Source: Tepidisphaeraceae bacterium
GTDB lineage: Bacteria > Planctomycetota > Phycisphaerae > Tepidisphaerales > Tepidisphaeraceae
NCBI GenBank assembly: GCA_035998445.1
Contig: DASYHQ010000051.1
Coordinates: forward strand, 62,001-126,000
Reading direction: 5' to 3'
Length of the DNA stretch: 64,000 nucleotides
Below are positions 38,972-48,806 of the stretch, piece after piece. A program made the translations under genes and the position numbers. Within the stretch, counting starts at the first letter, position 1. Each line of letters opens with the position of its first letter. Under the pieces are notes generated by a model. It did no database searches, had not been told where the DNA came from, and was given only the letters and a program-made list of their open reading frames with translations.

Positions 38972-40669
38972 ATGGTGTATGTTTGGGGTATGCAAGTCTT
39001 AGATGCTTCGGAGCACGTGTCACTGCGTTCCCCGGCGTTGCGCAGCGTGTGGGGGGGTGGGCAGTTGCTGGCGCTGTCAGGCATGACGGGACCGACCGAT
39101 TACGAGCGGGGCTTGGTCGGCCGCACGAGCTTTAGCGGGTGCGGCATCGACCTGGTGCTTCCTTATACGGCATCCCTTCGCTTCTCAGGCTCGGCGCCGA
39201 TGTCGGTCTTCCTGGGCGGGGATCACTTCCAGTTAATCTTGGCCGACGCTCCCGCGGTGCGCGGGGCGTTCATCGACGCGCACCACCTGCTGGTCGAAGG
39301 CACGTGCGCGTTCGTCGGCGCGGGGTACGACACCGTCATCAATGGCAGCCGTACGCTGATCGCGCCGACAGGCTTGCTCGATCGTCGTCACCTTGTGATC
39401 GACCTGGACCAGCTGATCGCCGACCGCCAAAAATGGACGACCGACCTGCGCCTGCCGGCCGGCTGCGATGAAGCGACCGCCGACGCCTACCTGAAGGCGC
39501 GCGTGATGATTCGCACGCAGACGCTGGCGGCCGAGGGAGCGATGACCGGCCTGTGGACGACGCCCGACCGTTGGCCGCACCGCGACATGTGGCTGTGGGA
39601 CAGCGTGTTTCACGCGATCGGCATCGCCCACTTCGATCGCGCGATGGCCCGCCGGGTGCTGGATGCGATGTTCGACGTGCAACGGGTCGACGGCTTCATC
39701 CCCCACCAGGCCGCCGCCACCGGTTGGCGCTCGCAGATCACGCAGCCACCGGTGCTGGCGTTCGGCATGGAACGCGTGATGGGCGACACGTCCGACCTCG
39801 ACTGGATCGCGGCCCGGTTCGACCAATTGGCGGCTTATCTTCGGTGGAACGAGCAGAACCGCGACACTGATGGGAACGGACTGGTCGAGTGGTACATCGA
39901 GGCCAACGAACATTGCCGTAGCGGCGAGAGCGGGATGGACAACTCGCCCCGCTTCGACGATGCGGTGCAGTTGGACGCCGTCGACTTCAACAGCTTCATG
40001 GCGGCCGAGTACCGCACGCTGGCGCGCTTCGCGCGACTGCTGGGCCGCGACGACGACGCCCGACGATGTGATGCGCGGCATCGCGAGTTGTGCGCGTCGA
40101 TCAACGGCCTGCTGTGGGACGAGTCGACCGGCTTCTACCAGGATCGCGACGTGGTCACGGGGCGGCGCACGGGCATCCTGGCCAACTCAGGCTTCCTGCC
40201 GTTGATCTGCGGCGCGGCCAGCGCCGAACAGGCCCAGCGGCTGGCGCGGCACCTGGAAGACCCCGCGACGTTCGGCACGACGGTGCCGGTGCCGTCGGTC
40301 GCCGTCTCGTCGCGGCGGGGCGGGGAAAAGGACATGTGGCGCGGCCCGATGTGGGTCAACCTGAACTGGCTCATCGAGATTGGCCTGCGCGACTACGGCC
40401 TTACCCAGGCCGCCGACCACGTGCGCGAGCGAACGGTGGCGGAAATTGTTCGCCACCACCAGCGCCACGGCACGTTCTACGAGTTTTACGACAGCGACGG
40501 TGCGACCGAGCCGGGCCACCTGGACCGCAAGGGCCACCGCGCCAGCCCCGGCGGCAATCCGTACCACCGCGTCATCCACGATTTCGGCTGGACTGCCACG
40601 CTGTTCATCGACATGGTCCACCGTGCAGCACTCGATCGCGCCCAGCCCGGCCAAGTCAAGCGCGTCTAA
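38972..40669 (+). CDS. GH63-like glycoside hydrolase ((alpha/alpha)6 barrel)
   Basis: 565 residues from ATG 38972; ATG 38990 (MQVLDAS) is an equal alternative, neither with a good ribosome-binding site. The catalytic barrel follows a 150-residue beta domain. Family stretches: WPHRDMWLWDSVFHAIGIAHF, GFIPHQAA, SGMDNSPRFDD, DFNSFMAAEYRTLARF, EKDMWRGPMWVNLNWL and GWTATLFIDMV. These are diagnostic of the GH63/trehalase-like barrel (mannosylglycerate or glucosylglycerate hydrolases and related alpha-glucosidases); D in HRDMWLWDS and D in SGMDNSPRFDD are candidate acids. No signal peptide, so it acts in the cytosol on imported oligosaccharides or compatible solutes. Divergent from the AraC gene, and first of the carbohydrate run. 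Confidence 0.85.
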   Translation: MVYVWGMQVLDASEHVSLRSPALRSVWGGGQLLALSGMTGPTDYERGLVGRTSFSGCGIDLVLPYTASLRFSGSAPMSVFLGGDHFQLILADAPAVRGAFIDAHHLLVEGTCAFVGAGYDTVINGSRTLIAPTGLLDRRHLVIDLDQLIADRQKWTTDLRLPAGCDEATADAYLKARVMIRTQTLAAEGAMTGLWTTPDRWPHRDMWLWDSVFHAIGIAHFDRAMARRVLDAMFDVQRVDGFIPHQAAATGWRSQITQPPVLAFGMERVMGDTSDLDWIAARFDQLAAYLRWNEQNRDTDGNGLVEWYIEANEHCRSGESGMDNSPRFDDAVQLDAVDFNSFMAAEYRTLARFARLLGRDDDARRCDARHRELCASINGLLWDESTGFYQDRDVVTGRRTGILANSGFLPLICGAASAEQAQRLARHLEDPATFGTTVPVPSVAVSSRRGGEKDMWRGPMWVNLNWLIEIGLRDYGLTQAADHVRERTVAEIVRHHQRHGTFYEFYDSDGATEPGHLDRKGHRASPGGNPYHRVIHDFGWTATLFIDMVHRAALDRAQPGQVKRV

Positions 40670-40735
40670 GCGTCGTTTCAACCGATTCGAATTTCATGAT
40701 CGGCCAACCGATGGCCACGACAGAGGAACTGGCCC

Positions 40736-42352
40736 ATGCTCGATTTTCAACGCAATCACACGGCCGTCGTTGAAGGCGCGGCGCCGTCGCGTCATCGCGG
40801 TCGTGTTGCCGTAGCCGCGGTTGTCGCGCTGCTGTCGGCGGCGCCGCACGCGAAGGCCGCCGACCCATCGCTCGTCGACGCCGTCGTCAACTACGCCGAC
40901 ACGATGCTCGAGCACGGCCGTGACCGGTACGGCGAGAAGCACACGCCGTTCTTCATCACGAACCTGTCGCGCACCGCCGAGGTGCCCGAATACCTGCACG
41001 AGGGCAACATTTCGCCCGAGAGCAAGAAACTCTACGGCTGGACCGACCGCTATTACGACCGCGCCTGGGGCGGGGCCAATCTGTTCCACCACATGCAGCT
41101 GCACGAGCTGCTCGCGTCGCTCAGCGAGTCCACCGGTAACCCGAAGTATCGCGACGCCAGCGATGCCGCGATCAAGTTCCTGTTCACCGATACGCAGAAC
41201 CCGGAAACGAACCTGCTGCTGTGGGGCGAGCACCTGAATTGGGACGTTCGCCGCGACACGTTTTACTACACGAAGGACAAGTCCAAACCCCACGCCGATG
41301 CGCACGAACCCTTCGAGCCCGTCGCGCCCGAGTTCTGGGACCGGGCGCATGCGCTGGCGCCGGAGAACTTCCGCAAGTACGCGCTGGGCGTGTGGGAACA
41401 CCAGATTTACGACCAGAAGACCGGCGTCTTCTCGCGGCACGCGAATTGGTCCACCCACCGCCCGCAGACCGATGGCGCCTTCCCGCGCGTGGGCGGTTGG
41501 ATGATCCTGCTCTGGACCAAGGCGTACGCGTTGAACCCCGACGACGCCCAGCTGCGCGAGCAGATGCTGCACGCGATCGACGTGATGACCGTTTTCTTCG
41601 AAAGGCAGATGGTCGAGTCGACCGGCGCCCTCCGCGCCGGCCTTAATAAGGACGGCCAGGCCGTCGGCATGGCGCAGATGGCGTGGCTGGCGAACAACCT
41701 GATGTTCGCCGTCGACACCGAGCTTGCGGCCCAGTGGTTGCCCGAAACGCAGGCGAAGCGCCTGCGCGACCTCAACCGCCGGATCGACGAGTGGGCGCTG
41801 ACGAAGCTGAATCACAACTTCGATGGCGAGCAGGCGGATCGTCCGCGCGGGTACCTGATCAAAGTCTACTCCGAGGACCTGCTGGCCGACGGCACGCATC
41901 GCCCGGGCGACCCCACCATGCCGGCTCGGCCGCGTGAATGGCCTTACACCAACGAATGGCTCACCGGGTACGGCTCGTCGCTCGCGTCGGAAACGGGCCG
42001 GTTGCTGCTGGAGCGTTACCAGACCACGCGCGACCCGCGCCTGCTGGCGCTGGCCCTGCAAAGTGCCGACGTCTACCTGACGTCCGAGCCGGTAACCGAG
42101 AACCTGCTTGCCACGGCGATGGCTAACGCGATCGAGTTCATGATTGAGGTTCACGGCGTGACGAAGGAGCAGAAATACCTCGACCGGGCCGTCCACTTCG
42201 CCGGCAAGGCCCGGGAGCTCCTGTTGACGGGGGACTCGCCGCTGCCCATGGCCTCGTCGAGCCATAACCATTACGAGGCGCTGGCCGGTTCCGACGAACT
42301 GCCGCTGGCGATGTGGAAGCTGGCGCAGGTGTTGAACGAGAAGCCGCAGTAG
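40736..42352 (+). CDS. Secreted (alpha/alpha)-toroid polysaccharide-degrading protein
   Basis: 538 residues. A long N-terminal signal (to about residue 42, VAVAAVVALLSAAPHAKA). The mature protein is entirely helical with the repeating pattern of an alpha/alpha toroid (LFHHMQLHELLASLSESTGNPKYRDASDAAIKFLF, LLLWGEHLNWDV, ALGVWEHQIYDQKTGVFSRHANW). It is clearly related to the gene at 45393 in the segments WGEHL-x-W, LWE-x-QI-x-(D/N)K and FSRH. Planctomycete homologues are usually annotated as pectate lyase or glycosyl hydrolase-like; the catalytic residues are not certain. With its neighbours it suggests extracellular attack on a uronic acid-containing polysaccharide (inference). Start ATG 40736 is the only one that gives a signal peptide. 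Confidence 0.7.
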   Translation: MLDFQRNHTAVVEGAAPSRHRGRVAVAAVVALLSAAPHAKAADPSLVDAVVNYADTMLEHGRDRYGEKHTPFFITNLSRTAEVPEYLHEGNISPESKKLYGWTDRYYDRAWGGANLFHHMQLHELLASLSESTGNPKYRDASDAAIKFLFTDTQNPETNLLLWGEHLNWDVRRDTFYYTKDKSKPHADAHEPFEPVAPEFWDRAHALAPENFRKYALGVWEHQIYDQKTGVFSRHANWSTHRPQTDGAFPRVGGWMILLWTKAYALNPDDAQLREQMLHAIDVMTVFFERQMVESTGALRAGLNKDGQAVGMAQMAWLANNLMFAVDTELAAQWLPETQAKRLRDLNRRIDEWALTKLNHNFDGEQADRPRGYLIKVYSEDLLADGTHRPGDPTMPARPREWPYTNEWLTGYGSSLASETGRLLLERYQTTRDPRLLALALQSADVYLTSEPVTENLLATAMANAIEFMIEVHGVTKEQKYLDRAVHFAGKARELLLTGDSPLPMASSSHNHYEALAGSDELPLAMWKLAQVLNEKPQ

Positions 42353-42419
42353 ATCGGCGGACCCACGGCTCGCAGCTTCAATTACGGCACACGCTTAACG
42401 ACCTTGCTCGGAGAACCCT

Positions 42420-45341
42420 TTGTATCGCCAACTAGTCAAGATCGCTTTGGTCCTGCTCGTCTCAGCAACCGCGTCGACGGCACGCGCCGCGAACTACGAC
42501 ATCCCCCGGCTCGACGGCATCACCATCGACGGCGACGTCGCCGACTGGGGCGACCGCGGGTTCCGCGTTGGCCTGTTCGATCGGTGGGTGCGGCTGGCGA
42601 TGAAGCCGACGCTGACCGACGAGGCGGACCTGCGCGTCGGGTGGGACGACAAGGGCCTGCTGTTGCGCGTGGCGCGCGAGGACGCGCAACACTTCGAGCA
42701 CGAGCAGCACTGGCGGCTGGACGCGATCGAACTGTTCGTGTTCGACCAGCCCGGCGGCAAGAACGGCCTGCAACTGGTCGTCACGCCCGGCCTCGACGAG
42801 ACGCTGAAGGAGCTGCGGTGGGGCACCTACCTCGACATGCGCCCGCCCGGTTCGCCCAAGGCAACGCTGGAGGCCGTCCGCACCGTCGTGCCCGGCGGGT
42901 ACGTGATGGAGATTCGCATCCCCTGGTCCAACCTGAACATCGAGCCGGCCGTCGGTCGTTCGATCGGGGCGCAGATGGTCATCGTCGACGCCGACGCCTC
43001 GCGCGATCGTGCCGACGTGGAGTTCATCTGTTGGTACCCCGACAAGGCGACCGCCTCCGATTCGTCGAAGGTGCACCGCCTTACGCTCGCCGATGCGCCG
43101 AGCGCGCCGGAGATGGCGCAGGTGGAACTGGTGCCCGACGGGCCGATGCGCGTCCGCACGCCCGACCGCCTGGCCGGCAAGACGCTGACGATCGAGCAGG
43201 ACGGCCGCACGCTCGGCACGGTCGAGTTGGCCGGCTCACCGATCGCCGCGGCCGAGGTGGCGCTGAAGGAGCTCGATTTGAACGGACCACCGGCGACGCT
43301 GCGCGCGGCTGACGAGGTGCTGTCGGTCGTCACGTTCTACCGGCCACTGCCCGCCGCCCAGCGCGCGGTGCTGAGTCAGGCGATGAACACCGCCGACGAG
43401 AAGGAACGGTATCGCCTGCTGCGCTTCCTGCAGGCCGACGTGCAGTCCGACCCACGCCTGCAGGCGGACCTCGACAACCTGATGACGGTCGTCGACGCCT
43501 GGGCGAACAACTACGACCACGCCATGGCCGGTCGATTGGCCGTGCCCGGCACGTACCTCAACGCCATCGCCGCGCCCGGCTCGCCCGAGGAGGTTCGGGC
43601 CGATTCACCGGTCTACCCCATCTTCTGCCTGTATCGCGGCCGGCACCTCGCGTGGTGGGTCGTGGAGTACGGGCGGGGCTTCAGCCGCGCGTCGCGACAG
43701 GCGATCCTGACCGAGGCGCACCGACTGTTCGAGGTGGCCCACAAGGCCGCGCCGGGCAACCCGATCATTGGCATCTACCTTCGCAAGCCCATGCCGACGC
43801 CACCGCCGTTCGCGCCCGATGCCGCGGCGCCGGAATGGGCCAACGAGCAACGCGTGGCGACCGAGGGTCTGGCCGACATCATCCACTGGTGGATCGATCA
43901 CCGTCAGCTGCCCGATGGCTCGTTCGGCGGCGAGTGGGGCGACGACGTCGAGATGTGGCGCGAGTGGGCGCCGATCCTCATCGCGTTCGACGACCCGAAG
44001 ATCAAGGATGCCCAGGAACGCCTCTCGGCCTCGCTGTTCCGCCAGCCCCACATGGCCGGTGGCTACACGGCTGACGTAACCGACGTCGAACACACCAGCG
44101 AGGACTCGGCCGACACGATCACGCCCATGCTCCACCTGGCGCCAAACGACCCCGATTGGCGCGCCCGAGCCGAGCGGCTGGCGGAACTGACGCGCGATTT
44201 GTGGACCGGCATCAACGAGCGCGGACACCGGCAGTTCAAGAGCGTCGTCTTCAGCGGGGCAAGCGTCAGCGATCGCGACGTCGACGCGTTCGACACCGTC
44301 TACCACCCGCGCGTCGTGCAACCGGCGCTGCTGCTCTGGCAGCGCAATCGTAATGCGGCGATGACGGAACTGTTCACCTCCTGGCTCGACAACTGGGTCG
44401 CCGCTGCGGCACGTGAGGACGCGGGTAAGCCGGCCGGCATCGTGCCCAGCGCGATCCACTGGCCCAGCGGCGACGTCCGCGGCATCGATGGCCAATGGTG
44501 GCGGCCCGGCGCGTATCGCGACTCGATTTTGTACCAGTGGCCCAGCTCGCTGCGGCTTGTGCTGAGCACCCTGTTGCTGGGGTACGACATCACGGGCGAA
44601 CCGCGATACCTCGAGCCGATCCTATCGATGGCAAAAATGCGGCAGGCCCACGTCGCCGCGGGCCTTGGCGATAACCCCGCCGACCATGAACCCGGTTCGC
44701 TAGCGTGGTGCGCCGCCCAGTTGAACGCGCCGCTGCTGGACGACGGCACGCTCGCCAAGTACCGAATGCTGACCGGCGACAAGCAGTTCGACGACCTGCT
44801 GCTGAAGGAGGCTGATGGGTACGTGCGCTACCGCCTCACCGGCGACGACGCCGCCGTCACCGCGGCGCTGCGCGGCACCGCCAACGCGATGCGCGTCGAC
44901 CGTCCCGCCTACACCTCCGAGGTCCGCTGGACCGATCGCGTGTTCGTGTTTCACAACCGGTACTACAAGGAGAGCGGCGAGCGGGACATGACCGCCGCCG
45001 ACACGCGGATGTTGTACGGCTCGCTCACCGGCGACCCGGGCTCGCCGCTGTACTTCCCGATGAACGCCGTGCGATGGAAGACCGTACCGCGCGAGTTCGC
45101 CGCGCTGGTGGACCACACGGCCGACCGCGCGTTCACCGCGCGCCTTTACCACTTCGGCCAAACGCCCCGGGCGATGTCCGCAGAGCTCTACGGACTGGCC
45201 CCCGGCGAGTACCAGGTCACCCTCACCGCGCAGGGCGCCGAACTGGCGAGTTCGACGGTTTCGGTCGAAACGTCCTCGACGATCGTCAGCCTCCAAGTGC
45301 CGCCGCGTGTGGTGTGCGTCCTGACGGTCAAAGCGAAGTAG
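42420..45341 (+). CDS. Secreted CBM9-like plus alpha/alpha-toroid protein
   Basis: 973 residues starting at TTG 42420, supported by GGAGAA six nt upstream and a clear signal peptide (1-23, KIALVLLVSATASTARA). Residues about 28-215 are a CBM9-like carbohydrate-binding domain (ITIDGDVADWGD, ADLRVGWDDKGLLLRV, YVMEIRIPWSNLN). After a beta linker, residues about 330-870 are helical (WWIDHRQLPDGSFGGEWGDDVEMW, TSEDSADTITPMLHLAP, REWAPILIAF), with a final beta domain. The central motif GEWGDDVEMW resembles toroid lyase/hydrolase active-site loops. It probably binds and processes a surface-accessible polysaccharide. 67 bp after the previous gene and 51 bp before the next, so cotranscription is likely. 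Confidence 0.7.
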   Translation: MYRQLVKIALVLLVSATASTARAANYDIPRLDGITIDGDVADWGDRGFRVGLFDRWVRLAMKPTLTDEADLRVGWDDKGLLLRVAREDAQHFEHEQHWRLDAIELFVFDQPGGKNGLQLVVTPGLDETLKELRWGTYLDMRPPGSPKATLEAVRTVVPGGYVMEIRIPWSNLNIEPAVGRSIGAQMVIVDADASRDRADVEFICWYPDKATASDSSKVHRLTLADAPSAPEMAQVELVPDGPMRVRTPDRLAGKTLTIEQDGRTLGTVELAGSPIAAAEVALKELDLNGPPATLRAADEVLSVVTFYRPLPAAQRAVLSQAMNTADEKERYRLLRFLQADVQSDPRLQADLDNLMTVVDAWANNYDHAMAGRLAVPGTYLNAIAAPGSPEEVRADSPVYPIFCLYRGRHLAWWVVEYGRGFSRASRQAILTEAHRLFEVAHKAAPGNPIIGIYLRKPMPTPPPFAPDAAAPEWANEQRVATEGLADIIHWWIDHRQLPDGSFGGEWGDDVEMWREWAPILIAFDDPKIKDAQERLSASLFRQPHMAGGYTADVTDVEHTSEDSADTITPMLHLAPNDPDWRARAERLAELTRDLWTGINERGHRQFKSVVFSGASVSDRDVDAFDTVYHPRVVQPALLLWQRNRNAAMTELFTSWLDNWVAAAAREDAGKPAGIVPSAIHWPSGDVRGIDGQWWRPGAYRDSILYQWPSSLRLVLSTLLLGYDITGEPRYLEPILSMAKMRQAHVAAGLGDNPADHEPGSLAWCAAQLNAPLLDDGTLAKYRMLTGDKQFDDLLLKEADGYVRYRLTGDDAAVTAALRGTANAMRVDRPAYTSEVRWTDRVFVFHNRYYKESGERDMTAADTRMLYGSLTGDPGSPLYFPMNAVRWKTVPREFAALVDHTADRAFTARLYHFGQTPRAMSAELYGLAPGEYQVTLTAQGAELASSTVSVETSSTIVSLQVPPRVVCVLTVKAK

Positions 45342-45392
45342 GCGTGGCGAGTCACCGTCGTTCGGTCTGGCAGATACCCGAAAGGTTCTTGC

Positions 45393-46910
45393 ATGTCACA
45401 GTTCAGAAAAGTAACCGTCGCCCTGTCCCTGTTCATCGGTCTGTCGTCCACGGCGAGCACCGCTCAGACGACGACCCAACCGGCCGACCCACAGCGTTAC
45501 CTGCAGGTCGTGCAGCGGACTGCAGATACGCTGCTGGATACGGGTGTCGATACCTACGGCAGCGAGAAGACGGGCATGATCTTGTCGGTGCTGGACCGCA
45601 AGACCGGCAAGCCGCTGACGAAGCTGCCCAAGGCGCCGCACGGCGTGCGCTGGGGCGACCGCACCGGGCCCGGTGGGTCGAACGCCAACCTGCAGCAGGA
45701 CCTTTACCGCACGCTGTACCACCTCAGCCGCATCACCGGCGACAAGCGGTACGCCGAGGCGTCCGACAAGGCGCTGTCCGACTTCCTGCGCATCGCCCAG
45801 CACTCGGAGACCGGCTTGTACGCCTGGGGCGAGCACCTCTATTGGAACTGCGTGAAGGACATGGTCGGCGACCACGACCCGGGCAACACGCACGAGCCCA
45901 AGCGGCCGTTTGCGACCATCGAGCGCGCGCTCGAGCTCGAGCCCGAAAGCGTCATCGCCTACGCCCGCGGCCTGTGGGAATACCAGATCACCAACAAGGA
46001 AGACGGCAACTTCTCGCGCCACGGCAAGTGGCACCGCCTGAGCTCGGGCAAGGACATGGACTTCGAGAAGGAGGCGTCGTACTTCATCGACACCTGGTCG
46101 CACGCCTACGCGCACACGAAGGACCCGCTGTTCGACAAGGCCACCCGCATCCTCACGCAGCGTTACCTCGATCGGATGAACGACCGCAACCTGCTCGACC
46201 TGGATTCGTCCGGCCGCGACGTGAGCAAGAACAAGACCGTGCCGCTGTGGATGGTGTCGATGGCGATCGAGACGCACGGCGCGATCGACCTCATGCCGCC
46301 CGAGACCGCAAAGGTGCTCGCCGAGTCGGCCCGCCGTCATGATGAGGGCTTCCTCGCGCTGAAGCACGAGCCGGCCGATCCGCAGAAGGGCTTCCTGTAC
46401 TACGCCTATACGGATTCGGGTCTGCCGCACCCCGACAAGGCCAAGGAGACCGACGGGTACAGCCGGGCCTGGGGCCTCGGGTACGGCGTCAACAGCACCT
46501 CGATGTTCGTCCCGCTGCTCTACACGCGTCAGGCGCAACTCGGACAAACGCCCGAGGGCGACGCGTACCGCAAGCTGATCCTGCAAGCGGCCGATTTGTA
46601 CAAGACCGCCCGGCCGACCGCCGAGCAGGACATTTGGGCGGGCGAGTATGGAACGGCGATCTTCACCGAACTGGCCGCCTATCGTCTGTCCGGCGACGCT
46701 GCTTCTCTGGATGCGGCCCGCGAGCTGGGCGATCTGGCGATCACTGCGCTCTGGGACGACGGTAAGACGGCGTTGCCCAGCGGCAGTTCCAAGACGAACT
46801 ATTATGACGTAACCACCTATCCCGATACCGCGATCTTCGCGCTGCTGGCGCTGCACGAGGCCGTGAACGGGCTGGAGCCGAAGGTGCCGATCAGCGACAG
46901 CACGCGATAG
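45393..46910 (+). CDS. Secreted (alpha/alpha)-toroid protein, paralogue of the 40736 gene
   Basis: 505 residues with a signal peptide (about 1-24, KVTVALSLFIGLSSTASTA). Shares with the 40736 product the order D-x-Y-G, L-x-R-x-T, LYxLSxITGDKRYAEASD, GLYAWGEHLYWN, LWEYQITNKEDGNFSRHGKW, so they are paralogues with moderate identity. The helical repeats again indicate an alpha/alpha toroid. Planctomycete relatives are annotated as pectate lyase-like proteins, from memory. Candidate catalytic charged residues include the conserved E-H of WGEHLYW and H of FSRH. It follows the CBM9-containing gene and precedes the PL22-like beta-propeller gene by 42 bp, forming part of the same transcription unit. 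Confidence 0.72.
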   Translation: MSQFRKVTVALSLFIGLSSTASTAQTTTQPADPQRYLQVVQRTADTLLDTGVDTYGSEKTGMILSVLDRKTGKPLTKLPKAPHGVRWGDRTGPGGSNANLQQDLYRTLYHLSRITGDKRYAEASDKALSDFLRIAQHSETGLYAWGEHLYWNCVKDMVGDHDPGNTHEPKRPFATIERALELEPESVIAYARGLWEYQITNKEDGNFSRHGKWHRLSSGKDMDFEKEASYFIDTWSHAYAHTKDPLFDKATRILTQRYLDRMNDRNLLDLDSSGRDVSKNKTVPLWMVSMAIETHGAIDLMPPETAKVLAESARRHDEGFLALKHEPADPQKGFLYYAYTDSGLPHPDKAKETDGYSRAWGLGYGVNSTSMFVPLLYTRQAQLGQTPEGDAYRKLILQAADLYKTARPTAEQDIWAGEYGTAIFTELAAYRLSGDAASLDAARELGDLAITALWDDGKTALPSGSSKTNYYDVTTYPDTAIFALLALHEAVNGLEPKVPISDSTR

Positions 46911-46952
46911 CACGGGGTAGATTGATCCGCGCGTCCGACAAAAAGGCGAGTA

Positions 46953-48173
46953 ATGAGCCAGACGATGAACGTGTTTCAAACCCAGGTGCGCCCGCTGCCG
47001 GTGGCCGACCGCTGGTGCGTGATGGCGTATTACTCACTGTCGCCGTACGCGCCGGATAAGTCCGGGCGATTGCTGATGGCGGGCGCCGATCTGGATCGTG
47101 GCGTGGGTGAGGTGCTCGTGCTGGATGCCGACCGAAAGGTCGTCGACCGGTTCGGCAGCGTGCCGGTTACACCGAGCTTTTGGCACACGGGCCTGTGGCA
47201 AAGCTGGTCGCGGGATGGGCGGTACGTCTACTACCAGTCGGGCACGCATCGCGAGCCGCGCGTGGTGCGCCGCACCTTGAGCACCGGCCAGGAATCTGAG
47301 GTCGCCGGCGACATGGAGGGGATCTGCCCCGCGGGTGAACCGGGCGTCGCCTGCGCGCACGGCATGCTGTACGCCGCGGGCTACGGCAGCGGCCATTACC
47401 GGCCGGAACTGTCGCCGTTCCCGTTCCAGTCGCGCGACGCGCATGGCATGTGGAACGTGTCGTTCGACCCGCCGACGTCGCGCCTCGTGCTCAGCACGCA
47501 GCAGATCCTGGACAGCCACCCGCATCGCGACCGACTTCTGGAGGCCGATCGGGAGATCGCTGCGCGGCTGGGGCCCGGCGAGGGCCTGACGCTGATGACG
47601 TACTGCGTCCGCTGGAACAACGAGGGAAGCCGCTGCCTGTTCTACTTCGGCAACCACTGCGTCGACCGCAGTCGCGGCGAGCCACGACTGGCTTACGTCT
47701 TCACGGCCGACCGCGACCTGCGCGACATTCGCTTGGCGCTGGACTTCGGCTTCGGCCGGTACGGCGTGCACTGGTCGTGGCAGCCGGACAACGAGCGGTT
47801 GATCGGCTACGGCCCCGACCCCGACCACCCCGGCCGCACCTGCCTGGCCGAGGTGCGCTACGACGGCAGTGGCTATCGGCGCCTCAGCGGCCACGCCAGT
47901 GGCGGGCATCCGTCGGTGTCGCCGATCGATGATGATTTGATCGTGACCGACGAGGGGGGCGTCGGTCACGGCAACGTACTGTTCCTGTCGCGCCGTACCG
48001 GTGAGGAGATCGCGCGCATCGCGCTGCCGAAGAACACCGGCGTGCCAGAGCGCGGCCAGCGCGACGCGACGCGCGTCTGCCATCATCCCGCCTTCAGCCC
48101 GACCGGCGACCGCGTGCTCTGCAACACGCTGCCGGGCCGGCACGCCACTTGTGCGGAGATCCTGATCGCGTGA
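46953..48173 (+). CDS. Beta-propeller protein resembling oligogalacturonate lyase (PL22)
   Basis: 406 residues, no signal peptide. Seven-bladed propeller features: YSLSPYAPDKSGRLLMAG, WQSWSRDGRYVYYQSG, YCVRWNNEGSRCLFYFGNH, VHWSWQPDNERLIGYG, GGHPSVSPIDDDLIV and a closing CHHPAFSPTGDRVLC, with TolB-like S-x-D-G blades. The histidines in HWSW, GGHPS and CHHP are placed as in metal- or substrate-binding histidines of PL22 oligogalacturonate lyases, which cleave cytosolic unsaturated digalacturonate. The resemblance is by fold and motif only and is moderate. Its stop overlaps the next GTG start by 4 bp, so it is translationally coupled with an acetyltransferase gene. Confidence 0.65.
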   Translation: MSQTMNVFQTQVRPLPVADRWCVMAYYSLSPYAPDKSGRLLMAGADLDRGVGEVLVLDADRKVVDRFGSVPVTPSFWHTGLWQSWSRDGRYVYYQSGTHREPRVVRRTLSTGQESEVAGDMEGICPAGEPGVACAHGMLYAAGYGSGHYRPELSPFPFQSRDAHGMWNVSFDPPTSRLVLSTQQILDSHPHRDRLLEADREIAARLGPGEGLTLMTYCVRWNNEGSRCLFYFGNHCVDRSRGEPRLAYVFTADRDLRDIRLALDFGFGRYGVHWSWQPDNERLIGYGPDPDHPGRTCLAEVRYDGSGYRRLSGHASGGHPSVSPIDDDLIVTDEGGVGHGNVLFLSRRTGEEIARIALPKNTGVPERGQRDATRVCHHPAFSPTGDRVLCNTLPGRHATCAEILIA

Positions 48174-48793
48174 GCCTGCTGTTCCGCATCCTCGATGGTG
48201 GCCTTAGCACGCCCGCCCGACGCACGCTGGGGCAGCGGCTTACGCTTGGGCTGGGGCGATGGCTGGCGCTGCGACACGCGCACGTGCAGGTGCCACCGAG
48301 CTGCATGGTGCATCCCGAAGCGCGCATCCACCCGCGCACCGGCACCATCCGTCTGGGCGAACGCTGCAGCATTGCGGCCGGCGCGGTGGTGCAGGGGAAC
48401 GTGGAGCTGGGGGACGACTGTTCGATTCAGACCGGCACGATCCTGGTGGGGTACGGAACGCGCGACGATCGGGCGGGCCTGATCCGCATCGGCAACGGTG
48501 TGCGCATCGCGCCGATGGTGATGATGATCGCCTCCAACCATCGCTTCGACGGCGATCGACCGATCCGCCAGCAGGGCATGCAGCACGCGCCGATCACGAT
48601 CGGCGACGACGTGTGGATCGCGGGCCGAGTGAACGTGATGGCCGGCGTAACGATCGGCCGCGGGTGCGTGGTGGGCGCCGGCGCGGTGGTGACGAAAGAC
48701 ATCCCGCCCAACTCGATCGCCGTGGGCGTGCCCGCGCGAGTGATCGCCAGTCGCACGGCGTCGCGCGATGCAGCTGTGGATGCGATGTACTAG
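48170..48793 (+). CDS. Acetyltransferase of the hexapeptide-repeat (left-handed beta-helix) family
   Basis: 207 residues starting at GTG 48170, overlapping the previous stop by 4 bp. The middle is a hexapeptide-repeat beta-helix (VHPEARIHPRTGTIRLGERCSIAAGAVVQGN, then IRIGNGVRIAPMVMMIASNHRF, ITIGDDVWIAGRVNVMAGVTIGRGCVVGAGAVVTKDI). The catalytic histidine region is IASNHRFD and the usual N-x-I/V-G-x-P-A-R-V-I ending is present. Such enzymes move an acetyl group from acetyl-CoA to a sugar hydroxyl or amine. Beside esterase genes, it may acetylate an exported glycan, or help protect a cytosolic sugar (inference). The N-terminal 45 residues are helical and positively charged. Confidence 0.88.
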   Translation: MSLLFRILDGGLSTPARRTLGQRLTLGLGRWLALRHAHVQVPPSCMVHPEARIHPRTGTIRLGERCSIAAGAVVQGNVELGDDCSIQTGTILVGYGTRDDRAGLIRIGNGVRIAPMVMMIASNHRFDGDRPIRQQGMQHAPITIGDDVWIAGRVNVMAGVTIGRGCVVGAGAVVTKDIPPNSIAVGVPARVIASRTASRDAAVDAMY

Positions 48794-48806
48794 CCGGAGC
48801 GAGCCG

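Noticed and set aside
45396-46979. 527-codon minus-strand frame opposite the toroid gene
   Set aside because: No start context or family features; the plus strand has a signal peptide and conserved motifs.
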